From: DASXIF01 sp036498145
GTDB lineage: Bacteria; Actinomycetota; Actinomycetes; Mycobacteriales; Jatrophihabitantaceae
Direction of reading: 5' to 3'
Length of the DNA stretch: 64,000 bases
Assembly (NCBI GenBank): GCA_963708625.1
Contig: CAVPSV010000002.1
Location: forward strand, 372,001-436,000
The notes under the pieces were generated by a model. That model made no database searches. It saw only the letters and a list, made by a program, of their open reading frames with translations, and was not told the DNA's origin. Numbering within the stretch: the stretch's first letter is position 1; every line of letters begins with the position of its first letter. Below are positions 7,668 through 17,719 of the stretch, piece by piece. The position numbers were made by a program, and so were the translations under genes.

Positions 7668-10640
7668 GTGAACGACCGTCTGATCGTCCGCGGCGCCCGC
7701 GAGCACAACCTCAAGGACGTCAGCCTCGACCTGCCCCGCGACGCGATGATCGTCTTCACCGGGCTGTCCGGGTCGGGCAAGTCCAGCCTGGCCTTCGACA
7801 CGATCTTCGCCGAGGGCCAGCGCCGGTACGTCGAGTCCCTGTCGGCCTACGCCCGGCAGTTCCTGGGCCAGATGGACAAGCCCGACGTCGACTTCATCGA
7901 GGGGCTGTCCCCGGCGGTGTCGATCGACCAGAAGTCCACCTCGCGCAACCCGCGGTCGACCGTCGGCACGATCACCGAGGTCTACGACTACCTGCGCCTG
8001 CTGTTCGCCCGCATCGGCAGGCCGCACTGCCCGATCTGCGGCGAGCCGATCACCAAGCAGACGCCGCAGCAGATCGTCGACCGCATCCTGGAGATGCCGG
8101 AGGGCACCCGCTTCCAGGTGCTGGCGCCGGTGATCCGCGAGCGCAAGGGCGAGTACGTCGACCTGTTCGCCGACCTGCAGACGAAGGGCTTCGCCCGGGT
8201 GCGGGTCGACGGCGTGGTCCACTCGCTCACCGAGCCGCCGAAGCTGAAGAAGCAGGAGAAGCACACCATCGAGGCGGTCGTCGACCGGCTCGAGCGCCAA
8301 GCCGTCGAGCAAGCAGCGGATCACCGACTCGGTCGAGACGGCGCTCGGGCCTGGCCGGCGGCTTGGTGATCCTCGACTTCGTCGACCTGCCCGAGGACGA
8401 CCCGCACCGGGAGCGGCGGTACTCCGAGCGCCTGGCCTGCCCGAACGACCACCCGCTGGCCATCGACGAGCTGGAGCCGCGGTCGTTCTCGTTCAACTCG
8501 CCGTTCGGCGCCTGCCCGGACTGCACCGGCCTGGGCACCCGCAAGGAGGTCGACGCCGAACTGGTCGTGCCCGACCCGGAGCTGGTCCTGGCCGAGGGCG
8601 CGATCGCGCCGTGGGCGACCGGCCAGGCCAGCGAGTACTTCCTGCGGCTGCTGCAGGGTGTCGCCGACGCCGACGGCTTCGACCTGGACACCCCGTGGGA
8701 GAAGCTGCCCGCCCGGGCGCAGAAGGCGGTGCTGCACGGCACCGGCGAGCAGGTGCACGTCAGCTACCGCAACCGGTACGGCCGCACCCGGTCGTACTAC
8801 GCCGACTACGAGGGCGTCGTGCCGTGGATCGAGCGCCGCTACGCCGAGACCGACAGCGACTACTCGCGCGAGAAGTACGAGGGCTACATGCGCGAGGTGC
8901 CCTGCCCGACCTGCCAGGGCACCCGGCTCAAGCCGGAGATCCTCGCGGTGACCGTCGGCGGGATGAACATCGCGGAACTGTCCGCGCTGTCGATCGGCGA
9001 CGCCGCGCACGACGCTGCAGTGCGCTCAAGCTCACCGAGCGCGAGTGGCTGATCGGCGAGCGGGTGCTCAAGGAGATCCACGCCCGGCTCGGCTTCCTCG
9101 TCGACGTCGGCCTGCACTACCTGTCGCTGGACCGGGCCTCGGCGACCCTGGCCGGCGGCGAGGCGCAGCGCATCCGGCTGGCCACCCAGATCGGCTCCGG
9201 GCTGGTCGGCGTGCTCTACGTCCTGGACGAGCCGTCCATCGGCCTGCACCAGCGCGACAACCACCGGCTGATCGAGACGCTGGTCCGGCTCAAGGGCCTG
9301 GGCAACACGCTGATCGTCGTCGAGCACGACGAGGACACCATCCGCACCGCCGACTGGGTCGTCGACATCGGCCCGCGAGCCGGCGAGCACGGTGGCGAGA
9401 TCGTGGTCAGCGGCCCGGTCGAGTGAACTGCTCGCCTCGCCCGAGTCGATCACCGGCGCGTACCTGTCCGGCCGCGACGTCGATCCCGGTGCCGATGGTG
9501 CGGCGACCGCGCCAGCGCGGTCGCGAGCTCGATCGTCGAGGGCGCCCGCGAGCACAACCTGCGCGACATCGACGTCGCGTTCCCGCTCGGCTGCTTCGTC
9601 GCGGTCACCGGGGTGAGCGGATCGGGCAAGTCCACGCTGGTCAACGACATCCTGTACGCGTCGCTGGCCAACAAGATCAACGGCGCCAGGTTGCCGCCGG
9701 GCCGGCACCGCCGGGTGCGCGGCATCGACCAACTGGACAAGGTCGTCGGCGTGGACCAGTCGCCGATCGGGCGCACCCCGCGGTCGAACCCGGCCACCTA
9801 CACCGGCGTCTTCGACCACATCCGCAAGCTGTTCTCCGAGACGACCGAGGCGAAGATCCGCGGTTACCAGCAGGGCCGGTTCTCGTTCAACGTCAAGGGC
9901 GGGCGCTGCGAGAACTGCCAGGGCGACGGCACCATCAAGATCGAGATGAACTTCCTGCCGGACGTCTACGTCCCGTGCGAGGTCTGCAAGGGCGCGCGGT
10001 ACAACCGCGAGACGCTCGAGGTGCACTACAAGGGCAAGACGATCAGCGAAGTGCTCGAGATGCCGATCGAGGAGGCGGCGGAGTTCTTCGCGCCGATCAG
10101 CAAGATCGCGCGGCACCTGGACACGCTCGTCGACGTCGGGTCTCGGCTACGTCCGGCTGGGCCAGCCCGCGCCCACGCTGTCCGGCGGCGAGGCGCAGCG
10201 GGTCAAGCTCGCCTCGGAACTGCAGAAGCGCTCGACCGGCCGCACCATCTACGTCCTCGACGAGCCGACCACCGGCCTGCACTTCGAGGACGTCTCCAAG
10301 CTGCTGACGCGTGCTGCACTCGCTGGTGGACAAGGGCAACACGGTGATCGTCATCGAGCACAACCTCGACGTGATCAAGACGGCGGACTGGATCATCGAC
10401 ATGGGTCCCGAAGGCGGTTCCGGCGGTGGCCTGGTGGTCGCCGAGGGCACCCCGGAGGAGGTCGCTGCGGATGCCGGGTCGCACACCGGTCAGTTCCTGG
10501 CGCACATGCTGCTCGCGCGCCCGGTCGGGCCGGCCGCGGCGGCGCCGATGCGCCCGAGCCGCCGAACCGCGCGCGGCTCGCGGCGCGCGGCAGACGCTCG
10601 CCGGCGCCAAGGTCCCGACGGCGTGCAGCCGAGCCGACCG
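7668..10640 (+). CDS. uvrA: UvrABC excinuclease subunit A
   Basis: Damage-recognition ATPase of nucleotide excision repair, about 960 residues plus. GTG start at 7668, opening NDRLIVRGAREHNLKDVSLD. Walker A 1 is GLSGSGKSSLAFDTIF; the first zinc finger is at CPICGEPI; LACPNDHPLAIDELEPRSFS and CPDCTGLG follow, then CPTCQGTRLKPEI. ABC signature 1 is ATLAGGEAQRIRLA and Walker B is VLDEPSIGLHQRDN. The second half has GVSGSGKSTLVNDILY, the CENCQGDG zinc finger, LSGGEAQRVKLASEL and VLDEPTTGLHFED. Frame breaks near 8298, 8350, 9023, 9425, 9510, 10140 and 10310. No stop triplet occurs in any frame from about 10450 to 10846, so the 3' end is only approximate; the last conserved residues (GQFLAHMLLAR) end near 10520. 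Confidence 0.93.
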
Positions 10641-11669
10641 GTGCTCCTGCGCTTCATCGCCGGCTGCCGAAGGCCGAGCTGCACGTCCACCACGTCGGTT
10701 CGGCGTCCTCGCGCATCGTCGCCGAACTCGCCGCCCGGCATGCCGGCTCCACCCCGGTGCCGGCCGATCCGGAACTGCTGGCCGACTACTTCACCTTCAC
10801 CGACTTCGGCCACTTCATCGAGGTCTACCTCTCGGTGGTCGACCTGATCCGCGATGCCGAGGACATCTGGACGCTCACCTACGAGATCGCGCGTGAGATG
10901 GGCGCCCAGCAGATCCGCTACGCCGAGCTGACGCTCACCCCGTACTCCTCGATCGTGCGCGGGATTGCGGCAGCCGCGTACTGCGAGGCGGTGGAGGACG
11001 CCCGCCGCCGCGCCGCGGCCGACTTCGGTGTCCAGCTGCGGCTGGTGCTTCGACATCCCCGGCGAGGCCGGCATCCCGGCCGCCGATCTCACCCTCGATG
11101 TGGCGTTGAGACATCGACCGGCCGGTTTGGTCAGTTTCGGGCTCGGCGGTCCGGAGGCCGGCGTCTCCCGCGCGCAGTTCGCGCCGCACTTCGCCCAAGC
11201 CCGCGCCGCCGGGCTGCACAGCGTCCCGCACGCGGGCGAGTCGACCGGGCCGGAGACGATCTGGGCAGCGCTGCACGACCTCGGCGCGGAGCGCATCGGC
11301 CACGGCATCGCCGCGGCGCGCGACGAGCGACTGCTGGCTGAGCTGCGCGAGCGGGCCATCCCGCTCGAGGTCTGCCCGACCTCCAACGTGCGCACCCGTT
11401 CGGTGCCGTCGCTGGCCGAGCACCCGCTGCCGGCGCTGGTCGCCGCCGGCGTGCCGGTATCGATCAACTCCGATGACCCGCCGATGTTCGGCACCACGCT
11501 GAACCGCGAATACGAGATCGCCGCCGACCTGCTCGGTCTGGACCGTGCCGGGCTCGCCACGCTGGCCAAGGCGGCGGTGCGCGCTTCGTTCCTGGACGAC
11601 GGCGGCAAGCTCGCGCTGAGTAGCGAGATCGACGCCTATCTCGACGCCGCCTTGGCCGCAGAGGCCTAA
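10641..11669 (+). CDS. add: Adenosine deaminase family (possibly aminofutalosine deaminase)
   Basis: Zinc-dependent nucleoside deaminase of the TIM-barrel amidohydrolase superfamily. Motifs: LPKAELHVHHVGSAS with the two metal histidines, the YFTFTDFGHFIEVYLSV helix region, CFDIPGEAG, VSFGLGGPE, SVPHAGESTGPETIW with the third His and catalytic Glu, ERIGHGIAAA, LEVCPTSNV and INSDDPPMFGT with the catalytic Asp pair. This pattern resembles actinobacterial deaminases placed in the futalosine route to menaquinone more than classical adenosine deaminases, but no other mqn gene is in the window, so that remains a hypothesis. Frame breaks near 10662 and 11045. GTG 10641 gives MLLRFIAG before the LPK motif. 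The stop TAA overlaps the uvrC promoter. Confidence 0.8.
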
Positions 11670-11672
11670 CCT
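11667..11672 (+). promoter_or_regulatory. -10 box for leaderless uvrC
   Basis: TAACCT, six bases before the uvrC GTG at 11679, built across the add stop codon. Suggests uvrC has its own leaderless transcript in addition to any read-through. Confidence 0.5.
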
Positions 11673-11678
11673 CGAATC

Positions 11679-13733
11679 GTGCCTGATCCGTCGACGTACC
11701 GGCCGGCACCGGGCACGATCCCGCTCGAACCGGGTGTCTACAAGTTCCGCGACGAGCGCAACAGAGTGATCTACGTCGGCAAGGCCAAGAGCCTGCGCCA
11801 GCGGCTCAACTCCTACTTCGCCGATGTCGCCGCGTTACACCCGCGCACCCGGCAGATGGTCACCAGCGCCGCGTCGGTGGAGTGGACCGTGGTGCGCACC
11901 GAGGTGGAGGCGCTGCAACTCGAGTACACCTGGATCAAGGAGTTCGACCCGCGCTTCAACGTCCGCTACCGCGATGACAAGTCCTACCCCTGGCTCGCCG
12001 TCACCCTCTACGAGCAGTACCCGCGGCTGCAGGTCATGCGCGGCTCCAAGCGCAAGGGCGTGCGCTACTTCGGGCCGTACTCGCACGCCTGGGCGATCCG
12101 GGAAACGCTGGATCTGCTGCTGCGGGTGTTCCCGGCACGAACCTGCTCGGCCGGCGTGTTCAAGCGTGCCGGGCAGATCGGCCGGCCGTGCCTGCTGGGC
12201 TACATCGGCAAGTGCAGCGCCCCGTGCGTCGGCCGGGTCAGTGCCGACGAGCACCGGGCCATCGTCGAGGACTTCTGCGATTTCATGGCCGGCAAGACCG
12301 ACCTGATGATCCGGCGACTGGAGCGGCGGATGACGCAGGCGAGCGCCGAGCTGGAGTTCGAACTCGCGGCCAGGCTGCGCGATGACATCGAGGCCCTGCG
12401 GCGCGCGATGGAGAAGCAGGCGGTGGTCTTCGGCGACGGCACCGACGCAGACGTGGTGGCCTTCGCCGAGGACGAGCTGGAGGCCGCGGTGCAGGTGTTC
12501 CACGTGCGCGGCGGCCGGGTCCGCGGCCAGCGCGGCTGGGTGGTCGACAAGCTCGACGACACGGGAACCGGGGATCTGGTCGAACAGTTCGTGACGCAGG
12601 TCTACGGTGCGGACGCGGACGACGAGCAGGGCAGCGGCATCCCGCGCGAGGTGCTCGTGCCGGTGCTGCCGGAGGACGCGCCGGCGCTGACCGAATGGCT
12701 CACCGGCCTGCGTGGGTCGCGGGTACAACTGCGCGTGCCGCAGCGCGGTGACAAGCGGGCGCTGATGCAGACGGTGGCGCGCAACGCGTCGCAGTCGTTG
12801 GCGCAGCACAAGCTCAAGCGGGCCTCCGACCTGACCGCGCGCTCGCGGGCGCTGGCCGAACTGCAGGACTCGCTCGGCCTGCCCAGCGCGCCGCTGCGCA
12901 TCGAATGCTTCGACATCAGCCACGTCCAGGGCACCAACGTGGTCGCGAGCATGGTCGTCTTCGAGGACGGGCTGGCGCGCAAGAGCGAGTACCGCCGCTT
13001 CGCATTGCGCGGTGGCACCGGCGACACCGATTGGATCGCCGAGGTGGTGCGACGCCGGTTCGCGCGTTACCTCGACGAGCAGGTGGCGCACGGTGCCGAC
13101 GCCGACGACGCAGACCCGATCGCGGAGGGCGATGCCGAAGCGCTGCACCCCGATGCGCAACAGCACCCCCCACCGCCGGGGATCGACCCGACCACGGGCC
13201 GGCCGCGCAAGTTCGCATACCCGCCGAACCTGATCGTCGTCGACGGGGGTGCGCCGCAGGTAGCCGCCGCGCAGGCCGCACTGGACGAACTCGGCATCGA
13301 CGACGTGGCGCTCGTCGGCCTGGCCAAGCGGCTGGAGGAGGTATGGCTGCCCGGCCAGCACTACCCGGCGATCCTGCCGCGTACGTCCGAAGGCCTGTAC
13401 CTGCTGCAACGGGTCCGCGACGAGGCGCACCGCTTCGCGATCACCTATCACCGGCAGAAGCGTTCTCGGGCGATGACCTCCTCCGCGCTGGACGATGTCC
13501 CCGGCCTCGGCGAAACACGGCGCAAGGCGTTGCTGGCCCACTTCGGCTCGGTGAAGCGGCTGCGGGCCGCGTCCGTGGACGACCTGATGGCGGTATCCGG
13601 GATCGGGCGACGGACCGCGACCACGATCGCGGCCGCACTTGCCGGTGCCGACGGGTCCGCGGCAGCGCCGGTCGCAGTGAACACCGCCACCGGTGAGATG
13701 CTTCACGCCGAGGAGGACCGCCCCGGTGACTGA
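11679..13733 (+). CDS. uvrC: UvrABC excinuclease subunit C
   Basis: Dual-incision nuclease of nucleotide excision repair, 684 residues, intact. The N-terminal GIY-YIG nuclease (about 16-95) has GVYKFRDERNRVIYVGKAKS; GRPCLLGYIGKCSAPCVG follows near 168-190; a UVR domain (about 205-240) contacts UvrB. The C-terminal RNase H-like nuclease starts at IECFDISHVQGTNVVASMVV (near 407) and includes IVVDGGAPQVAAAQ; tandem helix-hairpin-helix motifs (DDVPGLGETRRKALL, MAVSGIGRRTATTIA) close it. A family-variable insert rich in Ala, Asp and Pro lies near residues 470-505. The 3' end overlaps rapZ by eight bases. Confidence 0.96.
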   Translation: MPDPSTYRPAPGTIPLEPGVYKFRDERNRVIYVGKAKSLRQRLNSYFADVAALHPRTRQMVTSAASVEWTVVRTEVEALQLEYTWIKEFDPRFNVRYRDDKSYPWLAVTLYEQYPRLQVMRGSKRKGVRYFGPYSHAWAIRETLDLLLRVFPARTCSAGVFKRAGQIGRPCLLGYIGKCSAPCVGRVSADEHRAIVEDFCDFMAGKTDLMIRRLERRMTQASAELEFELAARLRDDIEALRRAMEKQAVVFGDGTDADVVAFAEDELEAAVQVFHVRGGRVRGQRGWVVDKLDDTGTGDLVEQFVTQVYGADADDEQGSGIPREVLVPVLPEDAPALTEWLTGLRGSRVQLRVPQRGDKRALMQTVARNASQSLAQHKLKRASDLTARSRALAELQDSLGLPSAPLRIECFDISHVQGTNVVASMVVFEDGLARKSEYRRFALRGGTGDTDWIAEVVRRRFARYLDEQVAHGADADDADPIAEGDAEALHPDAQQHPPPPGIDPTTGRPRKFAYPPNLIVVDGGAPQVAAAQAALDELGIDDVALVGLAKRLEEVWLPGQHYPAILPRTSEGLYLLQRVRDEAHRFAITYHRQKRSRAMTSSALDDVPGLGETRRKALLAHFGSVKRLRAASVDDLMAVSGIGRRTATTIAAALAGADGSAAAPVAVNTATGEMLHAEEDRPGD

Positions 13734-14628
13734 CGAGCAGACCGACCCGCACGGCGCGGTAGGCGGCCTGGAGACGGTCATCGTCACCGGTCTGTCCGGC
13801 GCGGGCCGCAGTACGGCTGCCAAGTGCTTCGAGGATCTCGGCTACTTCGTGGTGGACAACCTGCCGCCGGAGCTGGTCGGCACGCTGATGGAGCTGGGCA
13901 GTCACAGTCAAGGCGCGATCAGTCGCCTGGTCGTCGTCATGGATGTGCGCAGCCGGGCCTTCTCCGCCGACCTGCGCGAGGTGATCCGCGACCTGGCCAA
14001 GACGGGCATGCGACCGCGGGTGCTGTTCCTCGAGGCGTCCGACGACATCCTGGTGCGTCGGTTCGAGAACGTCCGTCGCGCGCATCCGTTGCAGGGTCAC
14101 GGCCGCCTCGTCGACGGCATCGCGGCTGAACGCAGGCTGCTCGCGGGTTTGCGGGACGAGGCCGACTTGGTGCTGGACACCACCAACCGCTCGATCCATG
14201 AGTTGCGCCATGCCATCGAGTCGGCGTTCACCGGTCCTGGGCTCAGCGCGCCCGAGTTGCGCGCCACCGTCGTCTCCTTCGGCTACAAATACGGCCTTCC
14301 GGTGGACGCCGATCTCGTCGTCGACGTTCGGTTCCTGCCCAATCCGTTCTGGATACCGGAGCTGCGCGATCTCACCGGCCGCGACGAAGAGGTGCGCGAC
14401 TACGTGCTCGGTCAGCAGGAGGCGTCGGCGTTCCTGGACCGGTACGCGGCGATCCTGGAGATCATCGGCGCTGGCTACATCCGCGAGAGCAAGCGCTACC
14501 TCACCCTCGCCGTCGGCTGCACCGGCGGCAAGCACCGCTCGGTGGTGATGGCGGAGGAGTTGGCGCACAGACTGGAGGCGATCGGGGTGCGGGCGAGTGT
14601 GGTGCACCGGGACCTCGGCCGTGAGTGA
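13726..14628 (+). CDS. rapZ: RapZ-family nucleotide-binding protein (YvcJ)
   Basis: P-loop protein of the RapZ/YvcJ family; in Bacillus YvcJ hydrolyses nucleotides, and in E. coli RapZ binds sRNA. 300 residues from GTG 13726. Walker A is TGLSGAGRSTAAKC (about residues 21-34); FVVDNLPPELVG follows; LFLEASDDILVRRFENVRR lies near 105; the C-terminal phosphate-sensing domain holds VSFGYKYGLPVDADLVVDVR and AVGCTGGKHRSVVMAEEL. Intact. The start lies inside the uvrC stop region and the stop overlaps the yvcK start, the standard actinobacterial uvrC-rapZ-yvcK-whiA order. Confidence 0.93.
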   Translation: MTDEQTDPHGAVGGLETVIVTGLSGAGRSTAAKCFEDLGYFVVDNLPPELVGTLMELGSHSQGAISRLVVVMDVRSRAFSADLREVIRDLAKTGMRPRVLFLEASDDILVRRFENVRRAHPLQGHGRLVDGIAAERRLLAGLRDEADLVLDTTNRSIHELRHAIESAFTGPGLSAPELRATVVSFGYKYGLPVDADLVVDVRFLPNPFWIPELRDLTGRDEEVRDYVLGQQEASAFLDRYAAILEIIGAGYIRESKRYLTLAVGCTGGKHRSVVMAEELAHRLEAIGVRASVVHRDLGRE

Positions 14629-15616
14629 CGCCGGCCGGTCGGGCAGCCAGGTGCGCGTCGTCGCCTTGGGTGGCGGCCACGGCCTGCACGCCTCGCTGAC
14701 CGCACTGCGGCTGATCACCACCGAGCTGACCGCCGTCGTCACCGTGGCCGACGACGGCGGCTCGTCGGGCCGGATTCGCCGGGAGCTGAACGTGCTGCCG
14801 CCCGGCGACCTCCGGATGGCGCTGGCGGCGCTCGCCGGCGCCGATCCGGAGCACCAGGAATGGGCCGAGGTGCTGCAGCACCGGCTCGGCGGCGAAGGTG
14901 TGCTGGCCGGACATCCGGTCGGCAACCTCATGCTCACCGGGCTGATGGAGCGCTACCCCAACCCGGTCGAGGCGATCGCCCGGCTGGCGGCGCTGGTCGG
15001 CGCGGTGGGCCGGGTACTGCCGATGAGCCCGGTGCCGCTGGATCTGGTGGCGGAGGCCGACCGGTTCGACCCGGACGACCTGACCCGCACCCGCCGCATC
15101 CGCGGGCAGTCGTCGATCGCGGCGACGCCCGGCCGGATCCGGTCGATCCGGCTGATGTCGCCCGGTGCCCCGGCATGCGCCGCAGCGGTGGACGCGGTGC
15201 GCGAGGCAGATGTGGTCGTGCTCGGTCCAGGTTCGTGGTTCACCAGCGTGATCCCGCATCTGCTGCTGCGCGAGCTGGGCCGGGCGCTGGCCGACACCGC
15301 GGCGCGGCGGGTGGTCGACGCTGAACCTCGTGCCGCAGGTCGGCGAGACCGACGGATACCGGCCCTCGGACCTGCTGCGCACACTGCTGGCGCACGCCGA
15401 ACCGTTCGGTGGCCTGCACATCGATGCGGTGCGTGGCCGACGCCGATGCGGTTCCGGACGAGCAGGAACTGTCCGGCTACGCGCGCGCGATCGGCGCGAG
15501 TCTCGTACTGTCGAAGCTCGCCGCGGACGACGAGCGCGGACCGGCACGACCCGAGACGGCTGAGCGAGGCGTACCTTCAGGCGTTCGCGACGTCGACGTC
15601 AGGTGAGGGAGGATGA
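14621..15616 (+). CDS. yvcK: YvcK/CofD-like protein (gluconeogenesis factor)
   Basis: Member of the CofD-like fold binding UDP-sugars; in Mycobacterium the homologue CuvA affects cell-wall growth and carbon use. Motifs: VRVVALGGGHGLHASLTAL, VTVADDGGSSGRIRRELNV, PPGDLRMALAALAG, VGNLMLTGLM and VVLGPGSWFTSVIPHLLL. An extra G near 15321 (GTCGACGCTG where GTCACGCTG is expected) and an indel near 15432 shift the frame; the true tail is DRHDPRRLSEAYLQAFA, ending at 15616. GTG 14621 overlaps the rapZ stop by eight bases. Cytoplasmic; probably one operon with uvrC and rapZ. Confidence 0.9.
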   Translation: MSDAGRSGSQVRVVALGGGHGLHASLTALRLITTELTAVVTVADDGGSSGRIRRELNVLPPGDLRMALAALAGADPEHQEWAEVLQHRLGGEGVLAGHPVGNLMLTGLMERYPNPVEAIARLAALVGAVGRVLPMSPVPLDLVAEADRFDPDDLTRTRRIRGQSSIAATPGRIRSIRLMSPGAPACAAAVDAVREADVVVLGPGSWFTSVIPHLLLRELGRALADTAARRVVDAEPRAAGRRDRRIPALGPAAHTAGARRTVRWPAHRCGAWPTPMRFRTSRNCPATRARSARVSYCRSSPRTTSADRHDPRRLSEAYLQAFATSTSGEGG

Positions 15617-15674
15617 GACGGCTGAGCGGCACAGATGCGCACCGCACCGTCTCGGCGGCAGGTAGGGAGCTGGC

Positions 15675-16656
15675 ATGGCGATGACGGCGGCGGTGAAGGA
15701 CGAGCTGAGCCGGGTCGACGTCCCGAAGCTGTCTGCGCGCAAGGCGGAGATGGCGACGATGCTCCGCTTCGCCGGCGCGCTGCACCTGGTCGGCGGCCAC
15801 ATCGTGATCGAGGCCGAGCTGGACACCGGTTCGGTCGCCCGGCGGCTGCGCAAGGAGATCGCCGACCTGTACGGCTACGGGTCCGAGGTGCAGATCGTCA
15901 CCGGCGGCGGTCTGCGTCGCGGCAGCCGGTACCTGGTCCGGGTCGCGCGTGACGGCGAGGGGCTGGCCCGGCAGGCCGGGCTGGTCGACCTGCGTGGGCG
16001 GCCGGTGAAGGGGCTGCCGCACCACGTCGTCGCCGGCGGCCTCGGCGACGCGGAGGCGGCCTGGCGCGGCGCGTTCCTGGCGCACGGCTCGCTGACCGAG
16101 CCCGGCCGCGCCTGCTCGCTGGAGATCACCTGCCCGTCCGCGGAGGCCGCGCTGGCGCTGGTCGGCGTGGGCCGGCGCCTCGGCGTGTCGCGCCAAGGCG
16201 CGAGAGGTGCGCGGCAGCGACCGGGTGGTGGTCCGCGACGGCGACGCGATCGGGGCGCTGCTGACCCGGATCGGCGCGCACGAATCGGTGCTGGCCTGGG
16301 AGGAGCGGCGGATGCGCCGCGAGGTGCGCGCCACCGCCAATCGGCTGGCGAACTTCGACGACGCCAATCTGCGGCGTTCGGCGCGGGCGGCCGTGGCGGC
16401 CGGTGCGCGGGTGGAGCGGGCGCTGGAAATCCTCGGCGGCGACGCTCCGGAGCACCTGCTGCAGGCCGGCCACTTGCGGCTGGAGCACAAGCAGGCCTCG
16501 CTGGAGGAGCTGGGCGCGCTGTCGGATCCGGTGATGACCAAGGACGCGGTCGCCGGCCGGATCCGGCGATTGCTGGCGATGGCGGACAAGCGCGCCGCCG
16601 AACTGGGTGTCCCCGACACCGAGTCCGCGGTGACCCCGGAGATGCTCGCGCCGTAG
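15675..16656 (+). CDS. whiA: WhiA sporulation/cell-division transcriptional regulator
   Basis: Conserved Gram-positive DNA-binding protein; in Streptomyces it works with WhiB to start sporulation septation. 327 residues: N-terminal LAGLIDADG-like domain (DVPKLSARKAEMATMLRFAG, VARRLRKEIADLYGY, YLVRVARDGEG, GAFLAHGSLTEPGR) and a C-terminal helix-turn-helix (RLANFDDANLRRSARAAV, LEELGALSDPVMTKDAVAG). An extra C near 16193 breaks the frame between the two. ATG 15675 follows AGGTAGGGAGCT, an acceptable ribosome site. Presence in a non-mycobacterial genome does not prove sporulation. Confidence 0.93.
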
Positions 16657-16689
16657 CCGAGCAATAGGCATCGCCCTGCGCCGTCCATA

Positions 16690-16695
16690 TAGGGT
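16690..16695 (+). promoter_or_regulatory. -10 box for gap operon, leaderless
   Basis: TAGGGT lies six bases before the gap ATG at 16702 in an AT-richer pocket (CATATAGGGT). No ribosome site precedes the ATG, consistent with leaderless initiation of the gap-pgk-tpiA message. Confidence 0.5.
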
Positions 16696-16701
16696 TTGGC
16701 T

Positions 16702-17711
16702 ATGACTGTTCGCGTGGGGATCAACGGCTTCGGCCGCATCGGCCGCAACTTCTTTCGGGCGCTGACAGCCTCGGGCGCCGACGTCGAACTCGTTGCCGCG
16801 AATGACCTCGGCGACCTGGCAACCATGGCTCATCTGCTCAAGTACGACAGCGTGCTGGGCCGCTTCCCGGCGCCGGTCTCGGTGACCGCGGACGGCATCC
16901 GCGCCGGCGACCGGACCATCAAGATCCTCGCCGAACGCGACCCGGCGGGCGCTGCCGTGGCGCGACCTGGGCGTGGACGTGGTGGTGGAGTCGACCGGCC
17001 TGTTCACCAAGGCGGCCGACGCGCGCAAGCATGTCGACTCCGGCGGCGCCAAGAAGGTGATCATTTCCGCACCGGCATCCGACGAGGACGTGACGATCGT
17101 GATGGGCGTCAACGACGGTGACTACGACCCGGCGCGGCACACGATCATCTCCAACGCGTCCTGCACCACCAACTGCCTCGGCCCGTTGGTGAAGGTCCTT
17201 GACGATTCGGTCGGCGTCGAGCGCGGCCTGATGACCACCATCCACGCCTACACCCAGGACCAGAACCTGCAGGACGGGCCGCACAAGGACCTGCGGCGTG
17301 CCCGTGCGGCGGCACTGAACATCGTGCCGACATCCACCGGCGCGGCCAAGGCGATCGGGCTGGTACTGCCGACGCTCAAGGGCAAGCTGGACGGGTATGC
17401 GCTGCGCGTTCCCATTCCGACAGGCTCGGCCACCGACCTCACCGTCACCGCGTCCCGCGACACCAGCGTCGAGGAGGTCAACGCGGCTTACCGCACCGCT
17501 GCCGAGGGTCCGCTCAAGGGCATCCTGACCTACACCGAGGACGAGATCGTCAGCTCCGACATCGTCACCGACCCGGCGTCGTGCATCTTCGACGCGAACG
17601 CTCACCAAGGTGATCGGCAACCAGGTGAAGGTGGTCGGCTGGTACGACAACGAATGGGGTTATTCCAACCGCCTGGTCGACGTGGTTCGACTCGTCGGCT
17701 CGACTCTGTAG
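16702..17711 (+). CDS. gap: Glyceraldehyde-3-phosphate dehydrogenase, type I
   Basis: Oxidises glyceraldehyde-3-phosphate with NAD and phosphate in glycolysis. 336 residues: NAD-binding VGINGFGRIGRNFFRAL at the start, LAERDPA, VVVESTGLFT, then the catalytic ISNASCTTNCLGPL (Cys near 152), IHAYTQDQNLQDGPH, TSTGAAKAIGLVLP, VPIPTGSATDLTV and the C-terminal WYDNEWGYSNRLVDVV. Indels lie near 16950 (extra bases in GGCGGGCGCTGCC) and near 17602 (extra G before CTCACCAAGG). First gene of gap-pgk-tpiA. Confidence 0.96.
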
Positions 17712-17719
17712 GGCGCGGC

